From Pteria penguin (taxonomy: Eukaryota > Mollusca > Bivalvia > Pterioida > Pteriidae), in the NCBI GenBank assembly GCA_035048485.1, contig CM068583.1:68498306-68562305 (forward strand): a DNA stretch of 64,000 nucleotides, read 5' to 3'. Numbering within the stretch: the first letter of the stretch is position 1; each line of letters starts with the position of its first letter. The position numbers and the translations under genes were made by a program. A model generated the notes under the pieces. It saw nothing but the letters and a program-made list of their open reading frames with translations. It did not search any database and was not told where the DNA came from. This document shows, in pieces, positions 40,701-55,700 of the stretch.

Positions 40701-43700
40701 TGTGTCTGGGACCAGTATTTATACTTTTGATTCCATTTCCCATTTAGAAACGAATTAAAACCTAACATGGAGTTCATGTATAAGAAAAAGCCTAGGTTAA
40801 CATCCATCTTTTGAAATAAGCACATTAAATGACTCCCATCTGTTTAGAAAAACACTTTTGTCATCAATATTTTTTCTCAGGAAATAAAAACTAAAAAATA
40901 AAATCCCCCTACCTGCCCCATATTTTTTGGTGACCCTGGATGTTAACCTACTAATTAAGTTGAATTGGCCTTAAAAACATTATTCTTCAATCTCTAGAAC
41001 CAATACAAGATTTATTATCATAACAGTTTTATTTATACTTACAAAATATCTGTACATGTACAATACGACATACTTAATTGCTCTAATATTTCAGTATTAC
41101 AGGATTGAACTGATTTTTTTTCTGCATGTTTTGTGAGAAGTACTTACTGCTAGTTCTTTATCCTGCTCGGCATTTGGAATATACCAGGGAGTACCTATCC
41201 TAGGGAGGTAAACATACCAGTACCTAAGAACTGTACTGATTAAAGCCTCAATCTGAAGTGTTATCATGAAGATGATCAGGAAGCTGTTCATACCTCTACA
41301 AACACAGAGAATGCTCCTTCAGAAATACTTTCATAGTTTGTTGTTTATGTTAAGTTTAAGTCGATAGCAGATAAAAGACTGAAGAAGGTATCCAAGAAAG
41401 TCAAGTTCATGTTTTTAATTCTTTCTTCATACATGCATTGTGCATGTATCAACACCTTTCTCAAATCCACTAATGAAATGTGCATCTAATAAATTGTGTT
41501 TCACTATTTCAAAGGGTAATAACATTAACAGAAAACAAAGTATGTTATGATACAAGTATTGCCATTTGTTAGGAATATTGTAAACAATTTTCTTATTTTA
41601 CCTTTCAACTCTGGAGAACTTGGTAGCTTTTGCTTTGGAGTTGAGAGCCATTTTGGTCTCTGGCCCAGTATATATAGCACAACCTAAGTAAAATAAGACT
41701 TCTTTCTAAATTTATTCTAGGCTTTAAATAACACATCTATAATGTAGTAATGATGGAGCAAGAGATTATAGGAAGCACAAGAAATATGCATATTCCATCC
41801 AGTGGTGAATCCTGGAGGGTAGGGAAAATCCTCCTCCACAAACAAATATCCTTCTTATTTTTGTCATCTTTTGCACTGTAGTACAAACTCTACATATGTT
41901 TGATTTCATTTTACACATTCATCAGTAGAAGCATTAATTGCTATATCACAAAATTATTAATTATGATTCCAACAAATCTGACCTCATTCAACAGTGTGAA
42001 TATCAATAAATCTCACCATCAAATTCAACAGTATCAATGTCAATAAAGCTGACCGAATTCAACAGAATGAATGTCAATAAATCTCACTAAACTCAACCGA
42101 ATGGATATCAATAAATCTCACCAAATTCAACAGTATGTCAATAAACCTGACCACATTCAAGAGAATGAATGTCAATAAATCTCATCAAATTCAACAGTAT
42201 GCCAATTAAACTGACCACATTTGAGAGAATGAATGTCTATAAATCTCACCAAATTTAACAGTATGCCAATAAAACTGACCACAATCAAAAGAATGAATGT
42301 CAATTAATCTCACCAAATTCAACAATATAAATGTCAAAAAACCTGGACAAATTCAACAGTGTGAATATCAATAAATCTGACCAAATTCATCAATGTGAAT
42401 GTCGATTAATTTGACCAAATTCAACAGTATGAATGTCAATAAATCTGACCAAATTTAACAGTATGAATGTCAATAAATCTGACCAAATTCAACAATATGA
42501 ATGTCAAAAAACCTGGACAAATTCAACAGTGTGAATATCAATAAATCCGACCAAATTCAACAGTGTGAATGTCAATAAATATGACCAAATTCAACAGTGT
42601 GAATGTCAATAAATCTGACCCAATTCAACAGTATGAATGTCAATTAATTACTAAGAATGTCAATATGATGAAATTTAATGTGTGGGATCTAAATGATATA
42701 AATATTGTTGATAATGAATTTTACCATAAATGAAAGGTGTATTTTTCAAAGTAGCTCCCCTTAAAAGAACGTTTTCTGGTCCCAATGACTTGACTATTTG
42801 GTCCGTATCGTTACAAATTGTTATTCTGCCCACAAACTTGTACAGGTCAGTTATTGGCTGTTCACACTCAATGTAAGCTGACAGATCTGAAAAATCACTG
42901 TCTTTCTGGAAATGTCGAGTCTCTTGCACACAGAAATGAGTCTACAATTAAAAAATTAATAAATAAAAATAGGGCACCACTAACGGGTACATGATATGCC
43001 CGCATCATGTTTAAATGTGGTCTACAAGCCACATCCTTTCATATGACACCATCAAAAGTTTTGTTCCCCCTTCAGTTAAGGAGGAGAAGCCTGAACAAGC
43101 TTTTCCCACCCCGCCCATTTTCCCACCACCCTAGGGGCCTGACCCCAACTTTGAAACCCACATGCACAACTGCAAGCCACACCCTTTCATATGACACCAT
43201 CAAAACTTTTGTTCCCCCTGTAGCTAAGGAGGAGAAACCCAGACAAGCTTTTCTGACCCTGCCTATTTTCCCCCATCCCAGAGGCCTGACCTCAACTTTG
43301 AAACCCACATGCACAACTACAAGCCAAATCCTTTCATATGACACCATCAAAACTTTTGTTTCCCCTTTAGTTAAGGAGGAGAAGCCTGGACAAGCTTTTC
43401 CGACCCCATCCATTTTCCCCCACCCTATGGGCCTGACCCCAACTTTGAAACCCACATGCAAAACTACAAGCCACATCCTTTCATATGACACCATCAAAAG
43501 TTTTGTTCCCCATGTAGTAAAGGAGGAGAAGCCCAGACAAGCTTTTCTGACCCTGCCCATTTTCCCCCACCCCAGGGACCTGACCTCAACTTTGAAACCC
43601 ACATGCACAACTACAAGCCATATCCTTTCATATGACACCATCAAAAGTTTTGTTCCCCCTTTAAATAAGGACAAGAAGCCCGGACAAGCTTTTCTGACCC

Positions 43701-46700
43701 CGCCCATTTTCCCCACCCCAAGGGTCGGACCCTAACTTTGAAACCCACATGCACAACAAGCCACACTATTTCATATGACACCATCAAAAGTTTTGTTCCC
43801 CCTTTAGTTAAGGAGGAGAAGCCTGGACAAGGAAGGATGGACGAACGGACGGACAGACGACAGTGGTATAGCATAATACACTCACAATTTTAAATGTGGG
43901 CGTATAAAAATTAATGCATTTTTAATAACAATTAAAACTTTCTGTACTTGAGTATCACATAAAAACTGAGCAGATACAATATACAAAATGTAAGAAGTGT
44001 ACATGAATGCTATACTATAATATGTGATAGGTCTAACACATATACACAACAAACACTGTCTTGTTATGTCTGATTCGTCAGGTAATCACATCTAGCGAAT
44101 GAGTTTAGCTCATTACTAAGTACTGAACATAAATTTGTAGGAGATGATAAGATGTGATATACAGTCAAGTATCTCAAAATTACAGGAAGATCTGTCCAGG
44201 CGAGTTTTTTAGAATTCCAACACATACTTTGGTAGGAAATGCCATTTATGGGAGTGTACCCTGACAGGACACCTATGAAATATAGTTAGGATCAACTAAG
44301 GAAAGTGGCACTTGTAAGTGTATTGCATTTGGAAACTTTGCTTTCAAGTTGTAATCTTCCTTCAGCTGAGGGGAAATCTATGCCAAAAAGTTCAGTCCTA
44401 TGGCTGAAGGAGAGAGTTTATCTAAAACACCCTGAAGTTGGGGAACAATTTATATCATTCAAAAATGTTCAGATGAAGAATAAACAATGCATTTAAATGT
44501 TGAAATTGAAGATAAACTTTAACTTAAAACTATCAAGTACAAGTCAGGTTTTACAGTTATATGAAATATACTGTACAAGATTCAGAACAATACATTATAC
44601 CAGTTTATAAAATAGTAACCAATATCAGGCTGTCCAGCACTTCTTGACAAAAAATTAGGGCTAATTTTAGGGCTAAAATTTCAAAATTTTAGGGAAAATT
44701 TAGTGCTCAAATTAGGAATTTTGTAACAAAAATAAGGAATATAAAGGTATTAATTGACTTACCTTTGCTCTTTTGGCAAAATAGAAACTAACATACAATA
44801 CTTTACTTGTATGAAAGATGTTTCCCAGGGGTTCAGTGTCCCAGATGCTGTTGGCTGTGACCTTAAGAATTACATCTGTGTCACTCAGTCACAACCAATA
44901 ACAAACTGGGCACTTCTATCCACTGGTCAACTGCCTTCACTGTCTACTCTGAATTAGAACTAAAAACTACATTCAAACACACATGAAGTATGCATTTAGT
45001 CAAAAATGTTTTGAAGAATTGGAAAGGATATAAAAAAAGTAGGAATTGGCATAAAAAATTAGGGCTTTTTTAGGAAATCCCTTTGGATTTTTCATTTTTT
45101 TAGGAATTTTAACAAAAATTGAAAAAATTAGGATTTTTTAGGAATTTTAGGGACGCTGGACAGCCTGCAATATATCAGGTGTTCAGATTAAAGTTATGAA
45201 AATGACATTTTCCATTCCTTATATATAAAAAGATGCTAACACCTGAATTCAGTTACTTAATACAGAATCAATATGTAAAATAACTATGTGGGAAGAACAT
45301 TTCTTACCTTAAGGTTTGTCTCACCATCTAAGTTTGCTGTTGTGATATAGCATTTACCCTCAAGGTCATGAGATGATAACATTACAAGGTCACAAGGGAA
45401 TCCATGATTGACCTTCACCCTCACTATGTCTCCAACCTATGGAAACAGAAATATAAAGAGTAAATTGATTATGCACTATTTTCTAGGTGAATTCACTTAC
45501 ATATCTGCATGTAACAATAAATTAAAAACTGGTAATCTGGTGGCAAACACTGAAAGAATTCAAGCTACAGTCAAAACCATGCCAAATCTATTTTCAATAA
45601 AACATTATATTTCATTGTGATGATCTAATCTGAGGTCTAACAGATCTTGGACTTGTCTGAATATGATGTATATACAGATATATCTATATAAAGTCTTTAG
45701 AATGTAAGATCTCCTACAAACAAAAAGGATTTTATTAGAGAAGTATATAAACACAACATGAATCTCCATCTATATTTCTAATACATGTTGTTCAAAAGTT
45801 CTGGCAAAGGTTAAAATTGCAACTCTTGTAAGAAGAGTGAAATTATCAAGGTCATTCAATGACCTTTGTGTCAACTAGAAGTTTAAGTGGTAGAATACTT
45901 CCACTAAATATTAAGACTGAATCACTTATAGATCTAAGGAATGGCATAAGTTTCAACTATTGTTTACTAATACAGTGAGTGACATTTCTTCATAGTTCAT
46001 ATCTTAATATCTTGATCATGTAAATTTTTTGTTTACATATTATAAATGCCAGCACAGACCACAAACAAAGTCTTCAATCTCTAATGAGCCATTGTACACT
46101 CCATCAAGTTGGATATTACTGGTGAGATACCAATATTTATACTCTCATATTTACTGTTAATTGAAGAAATAGACACCTCTGTTCTTTAAGATATATGAAA
46201 ACATTGTTTAAATTTACTCAATTCAAATAATATTTACCAGATAAACAGGGAAAGGTAAGCCCTAATACATCTTGAACAATTTGATTAGCTCAAACTTCCT
46301 TTAACATACGAGACTGTTTACATTATCAATTATACAACCTTATTCTAAAAGACAAGTGAGAAACTAAATATAATGGAAATAAATGGAATAAAAGTGAAAA
46401 CATATTATACAAACTGGCATGAACCTTCTTCACCTGACACAGAATTTTCTCATACATACATTGTATCCATATGATTCTGGTACTTGTGTGTGAAATAACC
46501 ATTTGAACCAATAGAAAAGTGTAAGATAAATGTACTGCATATCTACATGTTGGTATATACCCCATTAAGAAATCTCTTTATCTAATGACAAATTTTATTG
46601 CTCCAATGCACAGTTAATAGTTTAGGAGTTGATATAATGTCAAAAATTCTGAGTGATATCTGATCATTGTGACATCTATTATACTACTGACCTTAACATT

Positions 46701-49700
46701 GAAGATTTGTGAACATTAGCTTTGATTTACCATGTAGGATCAAGTATCACTAAATAACTGATTTTAACAAGTAGAAAAAAACAGTATCTTTACTCATTTT
46801 GTTTTACTGAAGTTTACACTACTAAAGAGTTCATAGAACATGATGTTTTTAGAATGATGTAAAAATATTCCAGTCTATAGCTATCAATGTTGGCATAGTT
46901 TTAAATGGAAATGAGTAGCTGGCATGTTTGATGTCAATGTAAAACAATTTGAGTAACATTACAATCAGCATCAAGTGATAAATCAAAGCTCGAGTAAACA
47001 TGTTTCTCTTACATTTTATGTAAGTTGTTAATGACCACCTAACATGGCACATATTCAAGATTTTTAAGTTTTTCTGAAGAAAGCTGAACAGTAACAATAT
47101 TATACTATAGTAATCAGTGCTGAGCACCATACTATTGATTTAGAATTTCCTGTTTAACACTGCTACATATATATGATGTTGAATTAATGTCGGCTTTGGG
47201 AATCATGAGTCGATCATCCTTACTATTAGATGGCAAATGAGTATAGGATTAGATAGGAATAGTGAGCATACCTCTCTTCTGAACCCTTGAATTGAGGACC
47301 AGAAGTCAAATTATAAATATTCAACTAGAAAATTTAAATGACAAACTGAAACAATAGTTAAATGATAAATGGTCTCAAAGTAGTAAAGTTTACAAAGCAC
47401 TGGTTAGGCCTTGACTAATGACAAAGTGACTATATGACAGTGACAAAGTGACTATATGACAAAGTGACTATATGACAAAGTGATTATATGACAAAGTGAC
47501 TATATGACAAAATGACAATGACTATATGTCAAAGTGACTATATGACAAACTATCCCCTGTAGTCAGACTGGTCTTGTTCATTAAACCTTAAACTGATGCC
47601 ATCCACATTACACATTGTTATACTCACCCGGATGTTTTGTGATGTGACTTGTGCTAATTTTCCATTTCTGACTACAAAAGCTGCTCTGTTGTTAACTTCG
47701 TTGTCTGCTTTATGTCGTAACCAATCTTCATATCCCTGAAAGACGTACTGTTATATACAATTTATGTACAATAGCTTAAATTTTATGCAAAACGAAGATT
47801 CAGTGAGCGCATTCAATACCAAGCAGCACATGGTTATTTCAGGGTAGTCAGTGACATTGAAGACAGGAAGATCTTTAACTCAAAACCAAGATGTGTTTGC
47901 CCAAGGCAACAAAGTCCAAATAAGTCAAATTTTGAAATGTAGTTAAAAGTCAAAGTCACAAGGTCAGAGACCTTGGTGTAGTTTGAAAGGGCCTTATTAG
48001 TGGAGTATGCATGCCAATATGAAGTCTCTATCTCTGATGGTTCTAAAGTTATTTACACAAAGTCCAAGTAAGACAAATTTTGAAATGTAGGTCAAAGATC
48101 ACAGTCAAGTTCATAAGGTCAAGGACCTCGTTGTTATCTGAAAGGGCTGTATTGGTGGAGTATGCATACTATATATGAAGTCTCTGTCTCAAATTCAGAA
48201 GTTATGACAAAGGTTAAAGTTGACAACAGACAGATAAATAAAGAAAGACAAACAAACAGACAGACAGGTCAAAAGCAATATGCCCCCGATATATCAATCC
48301 GGCAAAAAAAAGAGGTTATAATAATAAGGCAATGGTTCAATAATCTTATTCAATAATATTACTTTAGAGTTCAGTGACATCTAATGATTCAGTGACATCT
48401 AATGATTCAGTGACATTATCTAATGATTCAGTGACATATAATGATTCAGTGACATTATCTAATGATTCAGTGACATCTAATGATTCAGTGACATTATCTA
48501 ATGATTCAGTGACTTTATCTAATGGTTGAGTGATATTATTACCTGTTCAGTGATATTATACACAGGTTCAGTGATATCATTTTGCCTTCTGTATTAATAG
48601 AGTCACAAAAAGAAAATTAAAACAGAGGCCTACATTATTATTTGCTCATTCGCAAACCACTGACTGCTTGAAGAAATTCAGAGATAAATATATTCCTTTG
48701 CTTATAGCATTTTTGTAAATTGTCAAAACTTGCTACTCTACATTAAATAAATCACAACAATGATTCAAAGATAAGTGAACAATATTATGTCAGAATTCAA
48801 ACTTTCCTTAATTTTTTCTTATTCTGAAATAATTATTAAAATCTCTCTTTCAATTAAATATTAAAATCTCTCTTTCAATTAGTTCTAAACATAAAGTCCA
48901 TCAAACCTGATTATTACATACCAACTCTTTATACATCCCCTCCTCTTTTTCAAAATCTTAAAACATTTCAAAAAATTCTATAAACTACTTTTGTATTCTG
49001 TATCTTTCAAATTACATTTATTACAATAAAATATGTAAATTCAATGAATTATAAACTTCCTATAAGGAAAAAATCTAAGAAATTACTCAACAATAACAAA
49101 AATACAAAAGTAAAAAAACCCAAAACAAACAAAAGAAAAAGATCAAAGATTTAATTTCAGAATGGAACCAACACTTCTTAATACACCTTTCTAGATCACT
49201 CTGATACATTCGATATAATGAACTATGCAGCCAGTCCCTAGAAGTTTATCAAAGTAAGGTATCCTCTGGAGCATCTGTCTCCCTGCACTGGACCCATCTT
49301 TGACGGATCTGGCCAAAAAACAACAATGCTTGTAGGGGACCTTGAGTACTTCATCCCTACCAAGTTTGATCAAAATTTCTCTTGCAGCTCTGAAGAAGTT
49401 GAAAGTATGAAAACTTTATTATCACAAAAGAGGAGCAGTGCACTATGACTATAGCTCATCTGAGCCTTTGGCACAGGTGAGCTGAAAGGTATAAGCTGAA
49501 TAGTGGTTACAATATGTATAGGTAAATAGTGTATTGTGTATTCCGTGACACAGGGAAACATTTCAATAAAGACAACTGCAGGCAATAAAATCCAAATATA
49601 TGGCTATGTGAAAAGAGGTTTTAATCCTTCCCTCTATACTACTGTATCTCATACCAGTCGCTATAATATACCTGCATAAGAATTGCAGTGAACCTGTATG

Positions 49701-52700
49701 AGAACTGTGTTAAAACAAATTTACCTGTATGAGTTTTCCACAACTTTTCCTATGTTGATGTGACAATAAATTTGCCTGTTCAGTATTTGTGTAAATTTAT
49801 GATTTTAAATGTTCATTCCTGTTGCAGGACATAGAATTGACCTGTTTTATAGCTATCTAAATGACTTACCTATTTGAAGGCTAAATTGCCTGTCTGATGG
49901 CTTCCTTCAGAAATATACCTGTTTCATGGTAGTAGCACTCCTTATGACTTTACCAATATGGTAGAGAAAGTGTCTTAATGAATTTACCTGTTTGATGGAT
50001 GTAGTGATGTTGAATTTACCTGTTTGATTGATGTAGTGATGTTGAATTTACCTGTTTGATTGATGTAGTAATGTTGAATTTACCTGTTTGATGGATGTAC
50101 TGATTTGAATTTACCTGTTTGATGGATGTAGTAATGTTGAATTTACCTGTTTGATGGATGTAGTGATGTTGAATTTACCTGTTTGATGGCTGTAGTAACT
50201 ATGACAAATATTAAGGGAGCTATACTCGTTGCAGGACTCACTGGACTGTCTATTATTAACTACAAAGACAAAACCATCAAATACAATCATTTATTACTTA
50301 AAATACTAATGAGCAAACAGAATTAGACAACAATATAGCAATCATTCTACAATAAACAGAACTATACAAAAATTTAGCAAACATTCTACAAAAACCTACA
50401 AGACAACAATATAGAAATCATTCTACAATAAACAGAACTAGACACTAATATAGCAATCATTCTACAATAAACAGAATTAGACAACAATATAGAAATCATT
50501 CTACAATAAACAGAACTAGACAACAATATAGCAATCATTCTACAATAAACAGAATTAGACAACAATATAGAAATCATTCTACAATAAACAGAACTAGACA
50601 CTAATATAGCAATCATTCTACAATAAACACAATTAGACAACAATATAGAAATCATTCTACAATAAAAAGAACTAGACAACAATATAGCAATAATTCTACA
50701 ATAAACAGAATTAGACAACAATATAACAATCATTCTACAATAAACCTACTAGAATGCATTCAATGCAAGTAACATGGTTTCAGTGAAGTAGAGAGACCCA
50801 ATACATTGATTTCCACCAAAATATTTATCCAATCTTCATCAACTGCCTGAATTTTAATATACACTACTCACATTTATGAAATATTAATATATCAATGTTT
50901 TCACTACCAGTATAAACCAATTTTGATCCTTATTTTATCATGTAGCTCACATTGTCCATCACATTTGTTGCATTTTGCTATACTTAACTCTAAACAAGCT
51001 GTGTTTGAGAAACACTAATGCCCCCAGTGGCACCAGAGTCATTCTTAGCATGCAGGTCATTGTCAAGGTCAAAAGGTCATTGACCTTGGTGTCATTTGAA
51101 AGTGCTTCATTAGTTGATTACACATGTCATATATGAAGTCTCTATACCTCATGGCTCAAAAGTTATAGCCAACGTTAAAGTTGACAACAGACCGACAAAC
51201 ACACAGACAGACAGGACAAAAACAATATAACCCTGATCTATTGATCTGGGGGTATAATGAAATTTTCCAAAATGTGACACATACTGTGCGGCAATTTTGA
51301 ATTCCATTCCCTTCATTCTCATCAATTACAGAGTTCTTAGAGACTGCAAAAAATCTAAAAACACGTTCTTGGGGTTCAGAGTATCTCAGATGATTAACAT
51401 ACCTGTATAACTCCAACGCACAGGAAGTAAAAGTTGGCTATACGACGAAACTGAGCAAATAGATTCTTAGGAAGAAAGGTTAAAAGTGTATACTGAAAAC
51501 AAATAAAAAGACAAGGTATACACATATATGAAAGTAACAAATAACAAGGCAATATAGATGGTGATTATATAATGCAGGTATAACACTATACAACTTAACT
51601 AGGAAGATGACCCATCTATTAGTCATTTTCTTTACTGCCCTCAAAGTAAATACATGGTGAATAATATAAAAAAGGTAAAACACAAAAGATGTGTATGCCA
51701 TACTGAATCTTAAAACTAAACTTCAGTCAAGTATAACACATCATAGAACTGATTAACACAAAGGTGCACCCAATGTGTAAAATTAAGCATGGACAAAATC
51801 ATTTTTCTTATCTTACTAGGATGGCTTTTATTTGGAGTTTGCTGAAGTTGGGTGATATATGAAGTAATTATAAGCAATGTCCCCACCTCCTATGGAATAC
51901 AGAGTATCACAACTACTAAAATCCATCACGGTTTGGTTGTATTTAGTCTCCTAACAAATCCACTGCTCTCAATGTGGGAACATTAATGAGGGCAACTTAC
52001 GTCATAATAATATGACGTCAAAACAATCACAAAGTGCGCTTGTGTTGACATTATTGTAGTTGCAATACTCCTATATGAGGAAAAATGCCCCATTCCTCGC
52101 ATCCAAGACATACTGTTGTGGTACTTCTCACCTTTGAGGAGACAACTCTATTGTTTGGGAACTGCTGTTGTGATCTGACATGTACACTTTGTCCTTTTGG
52201 ATACTTGTTGTCAAGATAGACTGTTCGGTCTCCTAAATGTTGATTCCGTTTACAGCTCTGTAAAAATTTTGTTTTAAAACACTTTTGACATAGGACATAA
52301 CAGACGTAATGAAGGGAAAATTTCATAGTTTGTTTCTTTCCAATATATTAAACACACTCTGGGGAACAATAATGACCATCATTCAACCCTGGCTGTCAGA
52401 GAGAAATTGGTTTAAAGTTTTTGAAAAACCGATAAAATTTTGGAAACCAGTGAAAGGTTATTCACAACTCACAAGGAATACATATGTGAAATACCAGAAC
52501 TCCATCTCTTACATTCCATAAGTTACGACCAAGGTTAAAGGTTTTGTCTACGCGGACGCTGACACATGCTAAACCACAATAGACACAAGAGTATCAGTAA
52601 AACTGATGGATGCTCCCTGAACGGCAGCTATAATGCAGGAAATTGATGACTCAATTCATATACAAAAAATCAGTAAAACTGATGGATGCTTCAAGAAGCA

Positions 52701-55700
52701 CAGCAATAATGAAGGAAATGAATGGCTCAGTATACATGTATAGGAATTCATTGTATTAATTGATGACGATTTCAAATCTCACTGTATCATATGGATATCC
52801 AATTGAGTCAACTGTAGAACAACAAGTGATCACAGTATCTTAAACTAAAATGGGTAAGTTTGACCTTGATTAGTTAGGAAATAAAACTTTTTATTGTGAA
52901 CTCGACCTTTCAGAAATGACATTGAGTTACTTTTGTCCCAAAGCCCTTAACCTATTTAACATTTTTGGTGAAGTATGATCAAATTCTGATGAAAGGTGTA
53001 GGAGATATAAGTGCTTCATGACACTTCAAGTCATTGTTAATAAGTGACCTTGACCTTTCAGAAATGACCTTAAGTGACCTTTGTCCAAAAGCCCTTAACC
53101 TAAATAACTTTTGGTGAAGTACGATCAAAGGTGTAGGAGATATGAGTACTTCATGGTATTTTAAGTCATAGTCAATGTGACCTTGACCTATCAAAAATGA
53201 CTTTGAATGACCTTTGTCCCAAAGCCCTTTAGGTAAATAATATTTTGGTGAAGTATGATTAAATTCTTATGAAAGGTATAGGAGATATCAGTACTTCATT
53301 CTACTTTAAGTCATAGCCAATAAGTGACCTTGACCTTTCAAAAATGTTCTTGAGTGCCCTTTGTCCAAACACCCTTAACCTAAATATCATTTGGTGAAAG
53401 GTATAGGAGATATAAGTTCTTCATGGTATTTTAAGTCATAGATAAGTGTCCTTGACCTTTCAGAAATGACTTTGAGTGGCCTTTTTCCCAAAGCCCTCAA
53501 CCTAAATAATATTTTGGTGAAGTATGATCAGATTCTGATGAAAGTTGTAGGAGATATGAACTCGAACGGAATGACAGACACACGGACACGAAAGCAACTA
53601 TATCCTCCCCCGAAAGCTTTCCGAGAGCATAAAAATGATAATGTCAAAGTTAAAAGGCCAAAAAAATTGAAAGACAAAATTACACACCTGTCAAAGCCAA
53701 GGTTACAGATTAAGAAAATATTGTGTTATTCAAAACCTGCAGGCGCAAGGGATACACATTTTTCAATATAAAAACACTGTTTCTTACTACAATATGTATC
53801 CAGCGGAATTTCCCATCTCAATTTTAGCGGTGATTTAGTGTACAAACTAAGGATGGTCAAAGGTTCCGTTAATTTCATATCGACGGGTTCTAAAATTATT
53901 AAACACCTTCGACATCTACAGTATGACTCAGAGATCATTGCAAAGACCATAGTTTTTGTATTGGGTCCCTCTACAACCCAATGCACACTTTTGCTTGAGA
54001 GTTGCACGCTGACTAACATGGCGATGGGGACTCTATGACGGGCCTTGTCCGAACCTTCTCAGAGGAGACAAGGTCCTGATCCTCGTCCCCTCTGACTGTT
54101 AGTCAACACTTCTATTGATCAAGGATCTGAGCTTGCTTACAGACGGGCAGAGCACAGTTTACTTATGTTGATGTTGCCCTACATATTTTTGATAGCAACA
54201 TATTATTCTATAAATTTTTCGTGTTGAATAAATTTTTATGACCTCTCTTCTTGAAAAATTTGTTGATCCTTGTTCTCTATATGGGGGATTATTTATATAT
54301 TTTTAAATGTGTTTCCTTTGATTGTGCTGCTTTCGCGGTGAGTGGAAGGTGGGCGGCCGTAAACCGGTTAACTACACCAACTGAGTGACGTTTGTTACTT
54401 CAACTGACCGTCCTAAGTCGGTATCGTAACCGCAGCACAATCGAATATTTTTGTAATGTCATCCCGTGTATATTCTTCCATTACCATTTTTTTGTATGCA
54501 GGTCCTTGGTGATTTGTGTCATACAGCTTAGTCAGATGTCTTCTGTTTTCTCTTTTAAGATGAGGCTACGATTGGATTTTTGAAAATTTACTCTAAGATC
54601 AAGGTCAAGAAATATGGTAAGATGAACAGCTGTAGCCGCAAAAACATAAAAGCTAAATGTGAAAGCCCTTACTATTTGAAAGACATGGTCAAACATAATT
54701 ATTTATCTATTTATTTATTTTCATTTACTCGAAGATCAAAAAAGGTAAAAGACTGCACCATTTGAAAGGTTTTATGTGCAGTTTACAACCGCTGTGTCAA
54801 ACAACACTGACCATGTACCACTGCATGAAAACATTTTTTTTAATTTATAGCAATTCCTCCTCTCCCTTTCCATCTTTCTTAACATAACAAGATACAGTAA
54901 ACAATTAATCCGCCTTCTCTACTTGTCATATTCACTTTGCAGTACGATGTACATAAATATAACGATAGAAAACACGCACACCGAGTTGAAAACATCAGAG
55001 ATAGAGCGTAAACATAAATGATAAGACATAAGCTTGACCTGTTATATGGGGCACGAAATCGAACAAAGAAGCGGTAGACAAGGAAGTCAAAGCGAACAAG
55101 TTTGATGAAGGCAACTCCATAAGCGAAGGCCCAACAGTACGGCTATATATACAATGGTTAACGAAGAACACTCTATTTTTACAGCGGGAGTCGAACCCGG
55201 AAACCTCTCGGTCATGAAGCGAGCACCTCATCCACTGAACCACACCGACTTTATTTTCACTGATACATCATCAACACGTAAAACTGGACGGCAATAATGA
55301 ATTACAGATTTTACTTAAATTCCAGGTCAACGACGCCAATGAACTTAGAAAGAAAGGGCTTTTATTAGTTGAATATGCATGCCAAATATGCCTCCTCTAT
55401 TTCTCAAGGTAAAAAGTTATGGCGAAGGTTAAAATCGATAACAGATGGACAAAAAAAAAAACAAACAAACAAACAGGTCAAACGAGAAATCTGAAGACAT
55501 CTGACAAAGCTGTATGACAAAAAATCACCAAGGACATACGCACAAAACAAGATAATAGTAGAATATAAATGGAAAAACGACATTACAAAAATATTCAATT
55601 GTGCTGCGGTTACGATACCGACTTAGATCGGTCAATTGAAATAACAAACGTCATTCAATTGGTATGGTTAAACGGTTTACGGGCGTCCACCTTCCCACTC

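Noticed and set aside
41985..42724. 34-bp array as a copy of the exon 7 donor
   Set aside because: Only a loose TGAAT...ATAAAT resemblance, and the donor GT is not preserved.
44760..44900. Extra exon ending at GTAAGT inside the MITE
   Set aside because: The reading frame has stops upstream, and insertion between exons 6 and 7 is not needed because their phases join directly.
50386..50733. 115-codon minus-strand open frame
   Set aside because: A 39-bp period array gives it automatically, and the residues are low-complexity.
50290..50750. 39-bp array as a sixth boundary-derived minisatellite (exon 4 acceptor)
   Set aside because: Each unit has an acceptor-like TTTATTGTAG, but similarity beyond that to the exon 4 start is weak, so I did not count it.
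53726..54019. 97-codon minus-strand gene in the left inverted arm
   Set aside because: A related stretch exists in the right arm, so it belongs to the repeat. The frame is broken in both and no family is recognisable.
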